From: Candidatus Gottesmanbacteria bacterium | GTDB lineage: Bacteria; Patescibacteriota; Microgenomatia; UBA10105; UBA927 | NCBI GenBank assembly: GCA_016199185.1 | Contig: JACQHE010000022.1 | Coordinates: forward strand, 1-16,774 | Length of the DNA stretch: 16,774 bases | Reading direction: 5' to 3' | In this document: in pieces, positions 6,489 through 13,258 of the stretch | Numbering within the stretch: position 1 is the stretch's first letter | Layout: every line of letters begins with the position of its first letter | The notes under the pieces: generated by a model | What the model was told of the DNA's origin: nothing | The model's database searches: none | The model's input: the letters and a program-made list of their open reading frames with translations, nothing else | Made by a program: the position numbers and the translations under genes

Positions 6489-6953
6489 ATGGATGAGATT
6501 TATGCAAAGCTCCTCGAATCTTCCATTCGATTTGTATCCTTCCGTCCCCGTAGCGAAAAAGAGTTTAAATATTTTTTATTGAAAAAATTACAAAGACGAA
6601 AGATTTCGGATGTCCGTATTATTGATCGAGTGCTTACCCGCCTTCGTGAGCTTGGATACGCCGACGATGCCAAATTCGTCTCATGGTGGGTAGACCAGCG
6701 TCAGTCCCATAAGCCCAAAGGCGCCCGCCTCATTGCCCGGGAGCTGAAAGCCAAAGGAATATCTTTGGACATTGATACTCATGATGAAGTGGCATTAGCC
6801 AGACGCGCCGTGGAGAAAAAGCTCCTCTTGTGGCACAAGCTTCCCAAACTCGAGCAAAAAAAGAAACTCTACGGATTCTTAGGCCGCCGTGGCTTTGACG
6901 GGGAAACCATCCATCGCGTAATTGACGAGCTCGTCGATGATAGGGTACAATAA
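6489..6953 (+). CDS. recX: Regulatory protein RecX
   Basis: RecX binds RecA filaments and limits their extension. The 154-residue all-helical protein shows the family pattern of three-helix repeats: FVSFRPRSEKEFKYFLLKKL, VLTRLRELGYADDAKFVSWWV, KPKGARLIARELKAKGI and KKKLYGFLGRRGFDGETIHRVI. It starts three bases after recA, so the genes are co-transcribed and probably coupled; recA-recX is the usual pairing. Start ATG has no SD of its own. A likely promoter for rny lies in its 3' end. Confidence 0.92.
   Translation: MDEIYAKLLESSIRFVSFRPRSEKEFKYFLLKKLQRRKISDVRIIDRVLTRLRELGYADDAKFVSWWVDQRQSHKPKGARLIARELKAKGISLDIDTHDEVALARRAVEKKLLLWHKLPKLEQKKKLYGFLGRRGFDGETIHRVIDELVDDRVQ
6922..6951 (+). promoter_or_regulatory. 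Possible promoter for rny inside the recX 3' end
   Basis: TTGACG (6922-6927) and TACAAT (6946-6951) are 18 bases apart, a good sigma-70-like pair, which would start transcription near 6958 and give rny a leader of about 80 nt. The -35 overlaps a 12-base palindrome gacgagctcgtc. Because it is within coding sequence, chance occurrence cannot be excluded. Confidence 0.45.
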
Positions 6954-6981
6954 GAGCGTCGTTTTTTGTTCGGCGAAAATC

Positions 6982-7044
6982 ATGAAACAACGCATCGTCC
7001 TGGGTATTTTCCCCAACAAAACACGCATTCGCGTGTATGTTTGA
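6982..7044 (+). CDS. Possible 20-residue leader peptide overlapping the rny start
   Basis: ATG at 6982 opens a short frame (MKQRIVLGIFPNKTRIRVYV) that stops at 7042-7044, five bases inside rny in another frame. Its last third passes through a hairpin (7021-7036) that ends directly at the rny ATG, so translating it would unfold the hairpin and could deliver ribosomes to rny. No SD is clear. It may be chance; listed as a candidate only. Confidence 0.25.
   Translation: MKQRIVLGIFPNKTRIRVYV
7021..7036 (+). promoter_or_regulatory. Hairpin abutting the rny start codon
   Basis: acacgc (7021-7026), loop attc, gcgtgt (7031-7036) form a perfect six-base-pair stem. Its 3' end is the base immediately before the rny ATG at 7037. 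In RNA it would cover the site where an SD would sit and could limit initiation unless opened. Confidence 0.5.
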
Positions 7045-8428
7045 CGTACTTGCGACCCTTTCCGGTTTAGTAAAAACCAAAAAGCAGCCTGTTGGACCCA
7101 AAGCTCCCAAGCAGCGACCGCAGGAGAAGCCCGCTCAGACGACGTCCCCCCTCGCCGAGGAGCTGCGGCGCAGAAGTGAAGCCGTTGACCGGCGCGAAGG
7201 GACACTGGATGAACGGGAAAAGCGCCTTATCAGGCTTGAGGAAGAAGCGCGCCATAAGCTCGAGGAGATTGAGAAAGCCAAGGCCGAGCAGCTTGGTAAG
7301 CTGGAAAATGCCGCGCATCTCACCCGTGAGGAAGCCCAAGCACAACTTCTCGAAGACGTGAAAGCAACGTCACGCGAAGAGATAGCAAAGGAAATCAGGG
7401 AAGCCCAATCCCGCGCCCACGAGGAGGCCCAAGCCAAAGCGCGTGAGATTCTCGTGGACGCCATGCGCCACGGTGCTACCGATTATGTGTCAGAGTACAC
7501 CGTTTCCGTGGTCAAAATTACCGATGAAGACGTCAAGGGCAGGATCATCGGCAAAGAAGGCAGAAACATCCGTGCGTTTGAGACGGCCACCGGCGTGGAA
7601 GTGGATCTGGATGAAGAGGGCGTCATCCGGCTTTCGAGCTTTGATCCGGTGCGCCGGGAGGTTGCCCGTGTCGCCCTCGAGCGGCTTATGCGCGACGGCC
7701 GTGTCCAGCCGGGTCGGATAGAGGAAATCATTGCCCAAGTCAGGAAAGAAATCGAGCGGATCATGTTTGAGGAAGGGCAGAAATTGTGTCATGCCATCGG
7801 CGTCTACAATCTTCCCGCGCCCATCATCGCGCTTCTGGGCCGGTTTAAGTACCGCACGAGCTACGGCCAAAACATGATCGCCCATACGCTTGAGGAAACC
7901 AAGATCGGCATCGCGCTCGCCCATGAAACGGGCGCAGACGTCAACGTCGTACGACTCGGGTGCCTCCTCCACGACATCGGCAAAGTCGTAAGCGACGGGG
8001 AAGGCAGCCACGTGGATCTGGGAGTTACGGTCCTTAAAAAGTACGGCATGCCGCCCAAAGTCATTGACTGTGTCGCCCAGCACCACGAGGACGCGGCGTT
8101 TACCTCCGTAGAAGCCATCCTCGTCTACATCGCCGATGCCATTTCCGGCAGCCGACCGGGCGCGCGCTATGAGGATATCGAAGGTTATCTCAAGCGACTC
8201 TCGGATTTGGAGACCATCGCCAAGGCGAAAAAAGGCGTTAGAGAATGCTACGCGTTTTCCGCCGGCCGGGAGCTGCGGGTGATTGTCGATTCGGGAGAGG
8301 TGGATGATGCTGGAGCCACCATCATGGCCCGCGAAATTAAAGACGAGATCCGGCAGAAGTTGACGTTCCCCGGACAGATTAAAGTGACCGTGATACGGGA
8401 GCTCAGGGCTGTGGAAATTGCCAAATAG
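7037..8428 (+). CDS. rny: Ribonuclease Y (KH + HD endoribonuclease)
   Basis: RNase Y starts mRNA decay by internal cleavage. The 463-residue protein has, in order, a low-complexity charged N-terminus, a coiled coil (about 40-145, rich in E/K/R/A), a KH domain with IIGKEGRNIRAFETATGVEV (GxxG as GKEG, about 170-190) and an HD phosphohydrolase domain with RLGCLLHDIGKVVSDGEGSH (about 305-325), and the later QHHED motif. Usual RNase Y has an N-terminal transmembrane anchor; here the first residues MFDVLATLSGLV are only weakly hydrophobic and soon become basic, so the enzyme may be soluble or only peripherally attached. No in-frame upstream start exists: the frame runs back to a TGA at 6983 without ATG, GTG or TTG. 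Confidence 0.96.
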   Translation: MFDVLATLSGLVKTKKQPVGPKAPKQRPQEKPAQTTSPLAEELRRRSEAVDRREGTLDEREKRLIRLEEEARHKLEEIEKAKAEQLGKLENAAHLTREEAQAQLLEDVKATSREEIAKEIREAQSRAHEEAQAKAREILVDAMRHGATDYVSEYTVSVVKITDEDVKGRIIGKEGRNIRAFETATGVEVDLDEEGVIRLSSFDPVRREVARVALERLMRDGRVQPGRIEEIIAQVRKEIERIMFEEGQKLCHAIGVYNLPAPIIALLGRFKYRTSYGQNMIAHTLEETKIGIALAHETGADVNVVRLGCLLHDIGKVVSDGEGSHVDLGVTVLKKYGMPPKVIDCVAQHHEDAAFTSVEAILVYIADAISGSRPGARYEDIEGYLKRLSDLETIAKAKKGVRECYAFSAGRELRVIVDSGEVDDAGATIMAREIKDEIRQKLTFPGQIKVTVIRELRAVEIAK

Positions 8429-8510
8429 TGAATGGGTGAATGGGTTACTGAGTGAATGAGTTTGATATGTTTTAACCCATTAACTCATTCACTCATCCCT
8501 CAGTAACTTT
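8428..8510. repeat. Intergenic palindromic simple-word repeat, family A copy 4
   Basis: The left arm gtgaatgggtgaatgggttactgagtgaatgag, split as gtgaatgggtgaatggg and gagtgaatgag, begins at the rny stop codon. The right arm (8473-8510) is ttaacccattaactc, attcactcatccct and cagtaactttt. Arms are near-complementary over about 35 bases, the most regular of the four copies. It could act as the rny transcript end before the HU promoter. Confidence 0.8.
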
Positions 8511-8518
8511 TTGATATA

Positions 8519-8547
8519 TTGACACGACGCGCTGTTTCTTCTACATT
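8519..8547 (+). promoter_or_regulatory. Sigma-70-like promoter of the HU gene
   Basis: A consensus -35 TTGACA (8519-8524) and -10 TACATT (8542-8547) are 17 bases apart. Transcription would start near 8554 and give a leader of about 74 nt that holds a hairpin and a strong SD. This is the best-formed promoter on the plus strand in the window. Confidence 0.75.
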
Positions 8548-8557
8548 GCCTCGTAGA

Positions 8558-8586
8558 TCCCGCCAGGGCGGGACGAAAAATTTTTT
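8558..8586 (+). terminator. Hairpin with A/T tract in the HU leader (attenuator-like or repeat-derived)
   Basis: tcccgcc (8558-8564) and ggcggga (8567-8573) form a GC-rich stem with a very tight loop, followed by cgaaaaa and six T. It has the look of an intrinsic terminator just after the transcription start, but the T-run is separated from the stem by seven bases. It could attenuate HU, shield the RNA, or be a short palindromic repeat. Confidence 0.45.
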
Positions 8587-8627
8587 AGCTTGCTCTAACC
8601 CTCTGCCCAAAAGGAGGTGAAGAGAAA

Positions 8628-8900
8628 ATGACCAAAGCTGATCTCATTGAGGTCGTTGCAAAGAAAGCAAGTCTCACGGCAAAAGCCGCACGGGAAGCAG
8701 TCGGAGCCGTCTTCGGATCCATCACGGATTCTCTTAAAAAAGGCGACAAAGTGGTCGTCACTGGATTCGGGACATTCATGGTCCGGTCACGCAAGTCCCG
8801 CACGGGCAGAAATCCGCAGACGGGTGCTGCCATCAACATTCCGGCGAGAAAGACGCCCGGCTTTACCGCCGGCAAGGCACTCAAGAAAGTGGTACGGTAG
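8628..8900 (+). CDS. hup: HU family DNA-binding protein
   Basis: HU is a dimeric nucleoid protein that bends DNA without strict sequence preference. The 90-residue protein begins MTKADLIEVVAKKASLTAKAAREAV, has FGSITDSLKKGDKVVVTGFGTF, the arm signature RSRKSRTGRNPQTGAAINIPA and ends in PGFTAGKALKKVVR, all standard. Unlike most genes here it has a near-perfect SD, AAGGAGGTG (8610-8618), about nine bases before the ATG. It has its own promoter and terminator, so it is a single-gene unit, fitting an abundant protein. Confidence 0.97.
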   Translation: MTKADLIEVVAKKASLTAKAAREAVGAVFGSITDSLKKGDKVVVTGFGTFMVRSRKSRTGRNPQTGAAINIPARKTPGFTAGKALKKVVR

Positions 8901-8921
8901 TTTTTTGGTTTATTCAGTTAC

Positions 8922-8956
8922 AAAGGAAGGCTCCTTTCATTGGGGCTTTCCTTTTT
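8922..8956 (+). terminator. Rho-independent terminator after HU
   Basis: aaaggaaggctcc (8922-8934) pairs with ggggctttccttt (8942-8954) over 13 positions with two G-U wobbles, around a seven-base loop. The stem is U-rich at its 3' side and continues as TT. It is 22 bases after the HU stop. Confidence 0.8.
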
Positions 8957-8970
8957 GTATACTTAGTGTT

Positions 8971-9103
8971 AAAGCACCAAATCCCAAGCACCAAATCCTA
9001 AACAAATCCAAATGACTAAAATTCAAAATAGTAAACTGTTTTGAGTATTGGAGCTTTGGATTTTGATATTGTTTAGGATTTAGAAATTAGGATTTTGGAT
9101 TTT
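8971..9103. repeat. Intergenic A+T-rich inverted word repeat, family C
   Basis: Left arm words are accaaatccc, accaaatcctaaacaaatcc and aaattcaaaa; right arm words are gctttggatttt, tgtttaggattt, agaaattaggattttggatttt. The arms are approximately reverse complements (for example cctaaacaaatcc with the run gatattgtttagg), so a long imperfect cruciform is possible. It fills the spacer up to the ABC ATPase start and differs in words from families A, B and D. Confidence 0.72.
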
Positions 9104-9109
9104 AATGGT

Positions 9110-10084
9110 ATGGTCATTCAACTTTCACATTTAAAAAAGTATTACAAGGTTCACCAAAAGGAGCCTGGGTTCATGGGATCGGTGCGATCACTGTTTCACC
9201 GGAAATACCAGACGGTCAAGGCTGTTGATGATATTTCTTTTGAGATAGGGGAGGGCGAACTCGTGGGTTTCATCGGCCCCAACGGAGCAGGAAAAACGAC
9301 TACCCTTAAGTGTTTGTCCGGTCTTCTGTATCCCACGAGTGGCATCGTGTCGGTATTAGGCTTTACGCCGTTTGAGAGGAAAAACGCGTATCTTAAGCAG
9401 ATCGCCCTCGTCATGGGGCAGAAGAATCAACTCTGGTGGGATCTGCCGGCCCAGGAAACATTTCTTCTCAACAAAGAAATTTACGAAATTCCCGACGACC
9501 AGTACAAAAAAACGCTTCATGATCTTGTAGAACTTTTGGACGTAGAAAGCCTTCTTAAAGTACAGGTGCGCAAACTCTCCCTCGGCGAGCGCATGAAGAT
9601 GGAGCTTATCGCCGCCCTTATCCATTCGCCGAAAGTGTTATTTCTTGATGAGCCCACCATCGGTCTGGACGTCGTGATGCAAAAAAACATGCGTGATTTT
9701 ATCCGCAGTTACAACGAGCTTAAAAAATCCACGATCCTCCTTACCTCCCACTATATGGAGGACGTGCGCCAGCTGGCCAAACGCGTCATCATCATTGATC
9801 ACGGCAAGATTCTCTATGACGGCAAGCTTGAGAGTCTGGTCAAAAAATTCGCCAAGTACAAAGTGCTCTCGGTGGTCTTGGATGAGTACGTGACGCCGGA
9901 TAAGTTGGAAGCCGTAGGGGAGTTGACCGACTACAACTTCCCGCGGGCCGTCATCCGCGTACCCAGGAGTGCCAGTAACGTGGCCGCAGCCCAGCTCCTC
10001 CAGAAGTTTCCGGTGGATGACCTTAACATCGAAGAGCCGGACATCGAAGATATTATTCGGGATGTGTTTACAAAGAAGACATAA
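9110..10084 (+). CDS. ABC-2 type transporter ATP-binding protein
   Basis: ATPase subunit of an ABC-2 exporter, 324 residues from the ATG at 9110; a TTG at 9095 would add five residues encoded by repeat DNA. Walker A GPNGAGKTT is at about 56-64, a Q-loop-like VMGQKNQLWWDLPA near 101-114, signature LSLGERMKMELIAAL (LSLGE rather than LSGGQ), Walker B VLFLDEP with TIGLD, and the H-loop LLTSHYMEDV. The LSLGE form with a long insert after the first strand fits the COG4586-type ATPases, whose partners are two different ABC-2 permeases, as found downstream here. Substrate unknown. Its composition resembles the second permease pair (13529-15116), not the first. Confidence 0.93.
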   Translation: MVIQLSHLKKYYKVHQKEPGFMGSVRSLFHRKYQTVKAVDDISFEIGEGELVGFIGPNGAGKTTTLKCLSGLLYPTSGIVSVLGFTPFERKNAYLKQIALVMGQKNQLWWDLPAQETFLLNKEIYEIPDDQYKKTLHDLVELLDVESLLKVQVRKLSLGERMKMELIAALIHSPKVLFLDEPTIGLDVVMQKNMRDFIRSYNELKKSTILLTSHYMEDVRQLAKRVIIIDHGKILYDGKLESLVKKFAKYKVLSVVLDEYVTPDKLEAVGELTDYNFPRAVIRVPRSASNVAAAQLLQKFPVDDLNIEEPDIEDIIRDVFTKKT

Positions 10085-10089
10085 TATGT

Positions 10090-10854
10090 ATGCGGTACAT
10101 TCGTATTTTTTTATTATTTTTTGAACATGTTTATCAATATCGCAGTAGAATTTTTGTGTGGTTTCTTGTATCTTTATTTCATCCCCTTATTTATTTACTC
10201 TTCTGGTCAGGTCGTGGGATAAATACGACCGGTATTATCACGTATTATTTGTTCTATATTATTGCAGGCGGGTTTTTTGTTCATGTTGAAGCAGACGCCC
10301 GGCCAGATATCCTTGAAGGTCAATTAACCATGTATCTCATAAAGCCTTTTTCATATCTTCAGTTGAAGTTTTTTAGTGAGCTTCCATGGAGAATGATACA
10401 AGGATCGATGGGGTTTATCGTTCTTAGTTTGATTGCATTTGTTCTTGCAGTACCAATTCAGATTGTAGGGTTACCTACAGATATGTTATTGGCTATAGTT
10501 ATTGCTGTTTTTGGATATTGCGTGATGTTTATGTTTAAAATGATTATTTTGCTTACTGCGTTTTGGACGACAGATATATCAGGATTTCAGCAGTTGTCAG
10601 AGATGATACTTATCGTATGCGCAGGATTTATTATGCCCATTTATGCGTTGTCAGATCCAGTACGACAGATTATTTATCTTACCCCATTTCCTTACATGAT
10701 CTATTTTCCTGTTATGGCATTTATGGGTAAATTATCACTCTCAGATAATTGGAGCATTCTTGCTGTTCAGGTCATCTGGCTGGTTCTATTTTATGGACTT
10801 TACAAGGTTCTCTGGCACCATGGTATTAGAAAATTTAGTGCAGTTGGAATATGA
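10090..10854 (+). CDS. ABC-2 type permease, first pair, member 1 (COG4587-like)
   Basis: 254-residue membrane protein with six predicted helices (about 20-39, 50-67, 107-127, 132-158, 168-188, 222-242). A cytoplasmic loop holds LEGQLTMYLIKPFSYLQLKF (about 75-94), a pattern G-x-L-x-x-x-L-x-K/R-P shared with all four permeases here. The end IRKFSAVGI is family-typical. It starts five bases after the ATPase stop. The gene is clearly A+T-rich, unlike the ATPase and its paralogue at 13529. Its stop TGA overlaps an ATGA (10851-10854) beyond which the IS element starts. Confidence 0.85.
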   Translation: MRYIRIFLLFFEHVYQYRSRIFVWFLVSLFHPLIYLLFWSGRGINTTGIITYYLFYIIAGGFFVHVEADARPDILEGQLTMYLIKPFSYLQLKFFSELPWRMIQGSMGFIVLSLIAFVLAVPIQIVGLPTDMLLAIVIAVFGYCVMFMFKMIILLTAFWTTDISGFQQLSEMILIVCAGFIMPIYALSDPVRQIIYLTPFPYMIYFPVMAFMGKLSLSDNWSILAVQVIWLVLFYGLYKVLWHHGIRKFSAVGI

Positions 10855-10885
10855 TGCTATGGTAAAAATTGCATAACTCTCCATC

Positions 10886-10928
10886 GAGCAGGAAACGGTA
10901 CAATGATCAGATTATCAACCGCCTGCTC
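10886..10928 (+). other. Nested hairpin in the left end of the IS
   Basis: gagcagg (10886-10892) pairs with cctgctc (10922-10928), and inside it cggt (10896-10899) with accg (10918-10921), around a loop containing tgat/atca. The hairpin ends six bases before the transposase SD aaaggaggg. It may be a recombination-site structure or control translation of the transposase. Confidence 0.55.
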
Positions 10929-10945
10929 AAACCAAAGGAGGGTCT

Positions 10946-11986
10946 ATGCAATACATCGGCATTGATTTGCACAAACAGTACGGGGTGTACACAACACTGG
11001 GAGAAAACGGAAGCGTTGTGGATCAGTCGCGGATCGTCAATGATCCGGTTCTCATCCACAAGCACCTTAACAGATTTAATCAGCCATTAAAAGCAACAAT
11101 AGAAGCAACGTTTGCTTGGGGGTGGTTGGCAGATGAGTTGTCCGGTCGTAATATTGGGGTAACCTTGGCGCACCCGCAAAAGGTGAAGGCCATTGCCAGC
11201 GCCCAGATCAAAACAGACAAAGTGGACTCAAAAATACTGGCTCAACTGTTACGGGCAGACCTGATCCCTCCTGCCTACTACACGCCGAAGGACGTTCGGG
11301 ATCAAAAGGAACTCCTTCGGTTCCGTGCATCTCTCGTGGGAGTCAAAACCCAAACAAAAAACAGGGTGCACTCCCTCCTTGCTAAACTCAACGTCCGGGA
11401 GCCGGAGGGACTCACGGATCTCTTTGGAAAGAAAGGAAGACAGTTCCTGAACAGTCTCACCCTTCCCATCAACAGTCAGTTTGCCCTCCGGCAATACCTC
11501 AAGCTCATCGATCAGCTGGAGAGTCAAATTCACGAAGGCAACGGGCTCATCGATGAGCAGTTCCAAGGCAATGCCAACGCCAAGCTCTTGGAACAACTCC
11601 CGGGATTGGGGAAATACACGAGTCTCATTCTTGCTGTTGAGATCGGACCCATTGAACGGTTTGGGACGAGTAAGCAGCTCTGCTCGTATGCAGGACTGGT
11701 TCCCAGCATCTATCAGTCCGGAGACCACACGAGATACGGGAAAATCAAACAGGGAAATCATTATATCCGATGGGTTCTCCTTGAGGCGGTTCCCAAGGCA
11801 ATCAAAAAAGACCAACGACTCTGTGACTTTTACCTGCGGATTGCAGACCGCAAAGGAAAGAAGAAAGCCAAGGTGGCAGCAGCCAGGAAGATGCTCACAC
11901 AAATCTATCACATATTAAAGAGAAAGGAGGTTTTCAAAAACGGGATCAACGGATCACCTGTGTTTTTTTCTGAGAACAACGAGTAA
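10946..11986 (+). CDS. IS110-family transposase (DEDD RuvC-like + Tnp domain with catalytic Ser)
   Basis: 346 residues, full length. The N-terminal RuvC-like domain opens GIDLHKQYGV (Asp7), with Glu53 in ATIEATFAWGW and Asp91/Asp94 in KTDKVDSKILAQLLRADLIP, the DEDD set. The C-terminal Transposase_20 domain shows LEQLPGLGKYTSLILAVEIG, RFGTSKQLCSYAGLVPS and QSGDHTRYGKIKQGNHYIRW, with the likely catalytic Ser258. IS110 transposases act with a bridge RNA that selects donor and target. A strong SD (aaaggaggg) sits seven bases before the ATG. No frameshift or internal stop, so the element may be active. Confidence 0.97.
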   Translation: MQYIGIDLHKQYGVYTTLGENGSVVDQSRIVNDPVLIHKHLNRFNQPLKATIEATFAWGWLADELSGRNIGVTLAHPQKVKAIASAQIKTDKVDSKILAQLLRADLIPPAYYTPKDVRDQKELLRFRASLVGVKTQTKNRVHSLLAKLNVREPEGLTDLFGKKGRQFLNSLTLPINSQFALRQYLKLIDQLESQIHEGNGLIDEQFQGNANAKLLEQLPGLGKYTSLILAVEIGPIERFGTSKQLCSYAGLVPSIYQSGDHTRYGKIKQGNHYIRWVLLEAVPKAIKKDQRLCDFYLRIADRKGKKKAKVAAARKMLTQIYHILKRKEVFKNGINGSPVFFSENNE

Positions 11987-12188
11987 TCTCATTGTTTCCC
12001 GCGACTATGATTAGGTGTTGACCTTTGATCACCGAGACGAGACACAAACGGATCGGCACTATGTGACAGGCAGCTGTTCACGGATAGATGGTTGATTAAA
12101 TTTCGTTAAGGCAATACCGAAGACGTACAAAGAAACACAAACTTTCAAGAACGGAGGACGGACAAAACCGTTTCCTGATTTTGAGGGT
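11987..12188 (+). ncRNA. Candidate bridge RNA region (3' non-coding part of the IS)
   Basis: About 200 bases between the transposase stop and the right inverted repeat have no gene. IS1111-type elements encode their bridge RNA here, whereas the left end of this IS (about 90 bases) is too short. A stem is visible near 12155-12175 (ggaggacgg with ccgtttcc, one bulge). I could not assign target- or donor-binding loops by eye. The call rests on family knowledge and position. Confidence 0.45.
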
Positions 12189-12203
12189 TGCAATTTTTCA
12201 TAG

Positions 12204-12992
12204 ATGAATAAGTTACTAAAACTTTGGTTTGCGTTAATACGAATAAATTTTTCAAATTTTGTTATTTACAGAGAAAATTTTTGGGGTACTGCAGTTGTGA
12301 GTTTGGGGTGGGCGGTTTTTTCCGTCATTTCTATCTTGCTTTTGACATCAAACGTTACTTCGATATTTGGTTGGTCACGAGTTGAATTATTGTTACTTAC
12401 AGGAGTATACAGTGTCGTAGCAGGGTTGTTTCATATTTTTTTTACTGCCAATTTTGGGCACATGCCACGTATTATTCATTTAGGTCAGTTAGACGGCCTA
12501 CTGTTAAAACCCGTGGATTCGCAATTTATGTTAAGTGTCAGGTATATAAATTTTCCAACTTTTCCACGTGTTATAGCAGCGATAGTATTTATTTTCTATC
12601 TACTTTCATCCAATAATATAGAAGTTACGATTTATGAGTGGATTTATTTTATTGTTTTATCACTTTTTGGTTTACTTCTTTTTTATTCTGTATGGTATGT
12701 TTTTATGACTATCTTACTATGGCAATCTCATCTCACAAATCTCACAGATTTACTTTTTCATGTTATGGATACGGCAAAGTATCCTAAGGATATGTATGAA
12801 AATTTGAGTCAATATATTTCTATTTTCTTGTTACCATTTGTGTTGACTATAACGCTACCCACTAAAGTTTTATTGGGTCGTGCATCATTCGTCGATGTCT
12901 CCATAATTATGGTCGTTAGCGTATGTCTTTTTTTCTTTTCCAAATTTTTTTGGCGTTTTGCCCTGCGGTACTACACCAGCGCGAGCAGTTGA
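12204..12992 (+). CDS. ABC-2 type permease, first pair, member 2 (COG3694-like)
   Basis: 262 residues with about six helices. The loop after helix 2 has HLGQLDGLLLKPVDSQFML (about 92-110), the same motif as in its paralogue at 14325. The end FFWRFALRYYTSASS matches the paralogue's KAWRYALTRYSSASS closely. The ATG immediately follows the IS right end, with no SD; the native upstream sequence has been replaced by the IS. Strongly A+T-rich like member 1. It may now depend on read-through from the IS. A hairpin follows the stop directly. Confidence 0.85.
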   Translation: MNKLLKLWFALIRINFSNFVIYRENFWGTAVVSLGWAVFSVISILLLTSNVTSIFGWSRVELLLLTGVYSVVAGLFHIFFTANFGHMPRIIHLGQLDGLLLKPVDSQFMLSVRYINFPTFPRVIAAIVFIFYLLSSNNIEVTIYEWIYFIVLSLFGLLLFYSVWYVFMTILLWQSHLTNLTDLLFHVMDTAKYPKDMYENLSQYISIFLLPFVLTITLPTKVLLGRASFVDVSIIMVVSVCLFFFSKFFWRFALRYYTSASS

Positions 12993-13040
12993 CCCGTCTT
13001 CGGGTCATCCCGAGCACTTCGACTACGCTTTAGTGTCGAG
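12991..13040. terminator. Two hairpins between convergent genes (possible bidirectional terminator, repeat-like)
   Basis: gacccg-tctt-cgggtc (12991-13006) begins inside the permease stop codon. It is followed by atcccgagcacttcgac...gtcgagggat, in which atccc/gggat and tcgac/gtcga pair. The second part resembles a widespread intergenic palindrome of the form tcatcccgagc...gtcgagggat. It separates a plus-strand gene from the end of the minus-strand small-gene cluster. No T-run follows, so termination is uncertain. Confidence 0.5.
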
Positions 13041-13054
13041 GGATTTCAATACCA

Positions 13055-13141
13055 TTACCGGCCCATTTTGAAGAATACGAGATAGACGGCTATAACACCG
13101 AAAATTGCAGCAAGTACATAGACGACGTTTTCCAATGTCAT
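13055..13141 (-). CDS. Putative 28-residue single-pass membrane microprotein
   Basis: ATG at 13141 opens a 28-codon frame, N-MTLENVVYVLAAIFGVIAVY, then LVFFKMGR and TAA. Residues 5-24 form one continuous hydrophobic helix with a short acidic start and basic end, the shape of a real small membrane protein. It begins seven bases after the stop of the 36-residue gene upstream, so the two would share an mRNA. A purine-rich gaggga lies about 13 bases before the ATG; the spacing is long. Unrecognised; function unknown. Confidence 0.5.
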   Translation of the reverse strand: MTLENVVYVLAAIFGVIAVYLVFFKMGR

Positions 13142-13147
13142 AGGAGT

Positions 13148-13258
13148 CTATTTTTCCCTCGCGTCACGAGTATCAAGATATATATAGAGAACCAAGATGC
13201 TTGTAAAGAGGAATCCCAATGTATAGGCAAATAAAACCGGATTTTGTATTGTGCTCAT
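13148..13258 (-). CDS. Putative 36-residue single-pass membrane protein
   Basis: From the ATG at 13258 the product is MSTIQNPVLFAYTLGF then LFTSILVLYIYLDTRDAREK. Residues 8-27 form a transmembrane segment, followed by a charged tail. The ATG overlaps the stop of the preceding gene as ATGA, and a good SD (gaaggag) lies a few bases upstream, which together make this a credible gene despite its size. A longer in-frame reading from 13396 would translate sequence of the preceding gene out of frame and is rejected. Family unknown. Confidence 0.6.
   Translation of the reverse strand: MSTIQNPVLFAYTLGFLFTSILVLYIYLDTRDAREK

Larger units (their letters stand above)
10855..12203 (+). mobile_element. Complete IS110/IS1111-type insertion sequence
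   Basis: About 1.35 kb: short left end, DEDD transposase (10946-11986), long right end. The 10-base subterminal inverted repeats aaaaattgca (10864-10873) and tgcaattttt (12189-12198) are exact, and both are flanked outward by ctatg-like sequence (left ctatggt, right catag). IS1111-group elements have such subterminal repeats and a 3' non-coding region. ATGA occurs on both sides (10851-10854 and 12204-12207), so the element sits between two copies of a short core. It separates permease members 1 and 2. Exact ends are inferred from the ATGA copies and repeats. Confidence 0.8.

Noticed and set aside
7490..8086. 198-codon minus-strand frame opposite rny
   Set aside because: Complement of the KH/HD coding region; no recognisable protein features.
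11249..11911. 220-codon minus-strand frame opposite the transposase
   Set aside because: Shadow of the IS110 transposase gene; no start signals.
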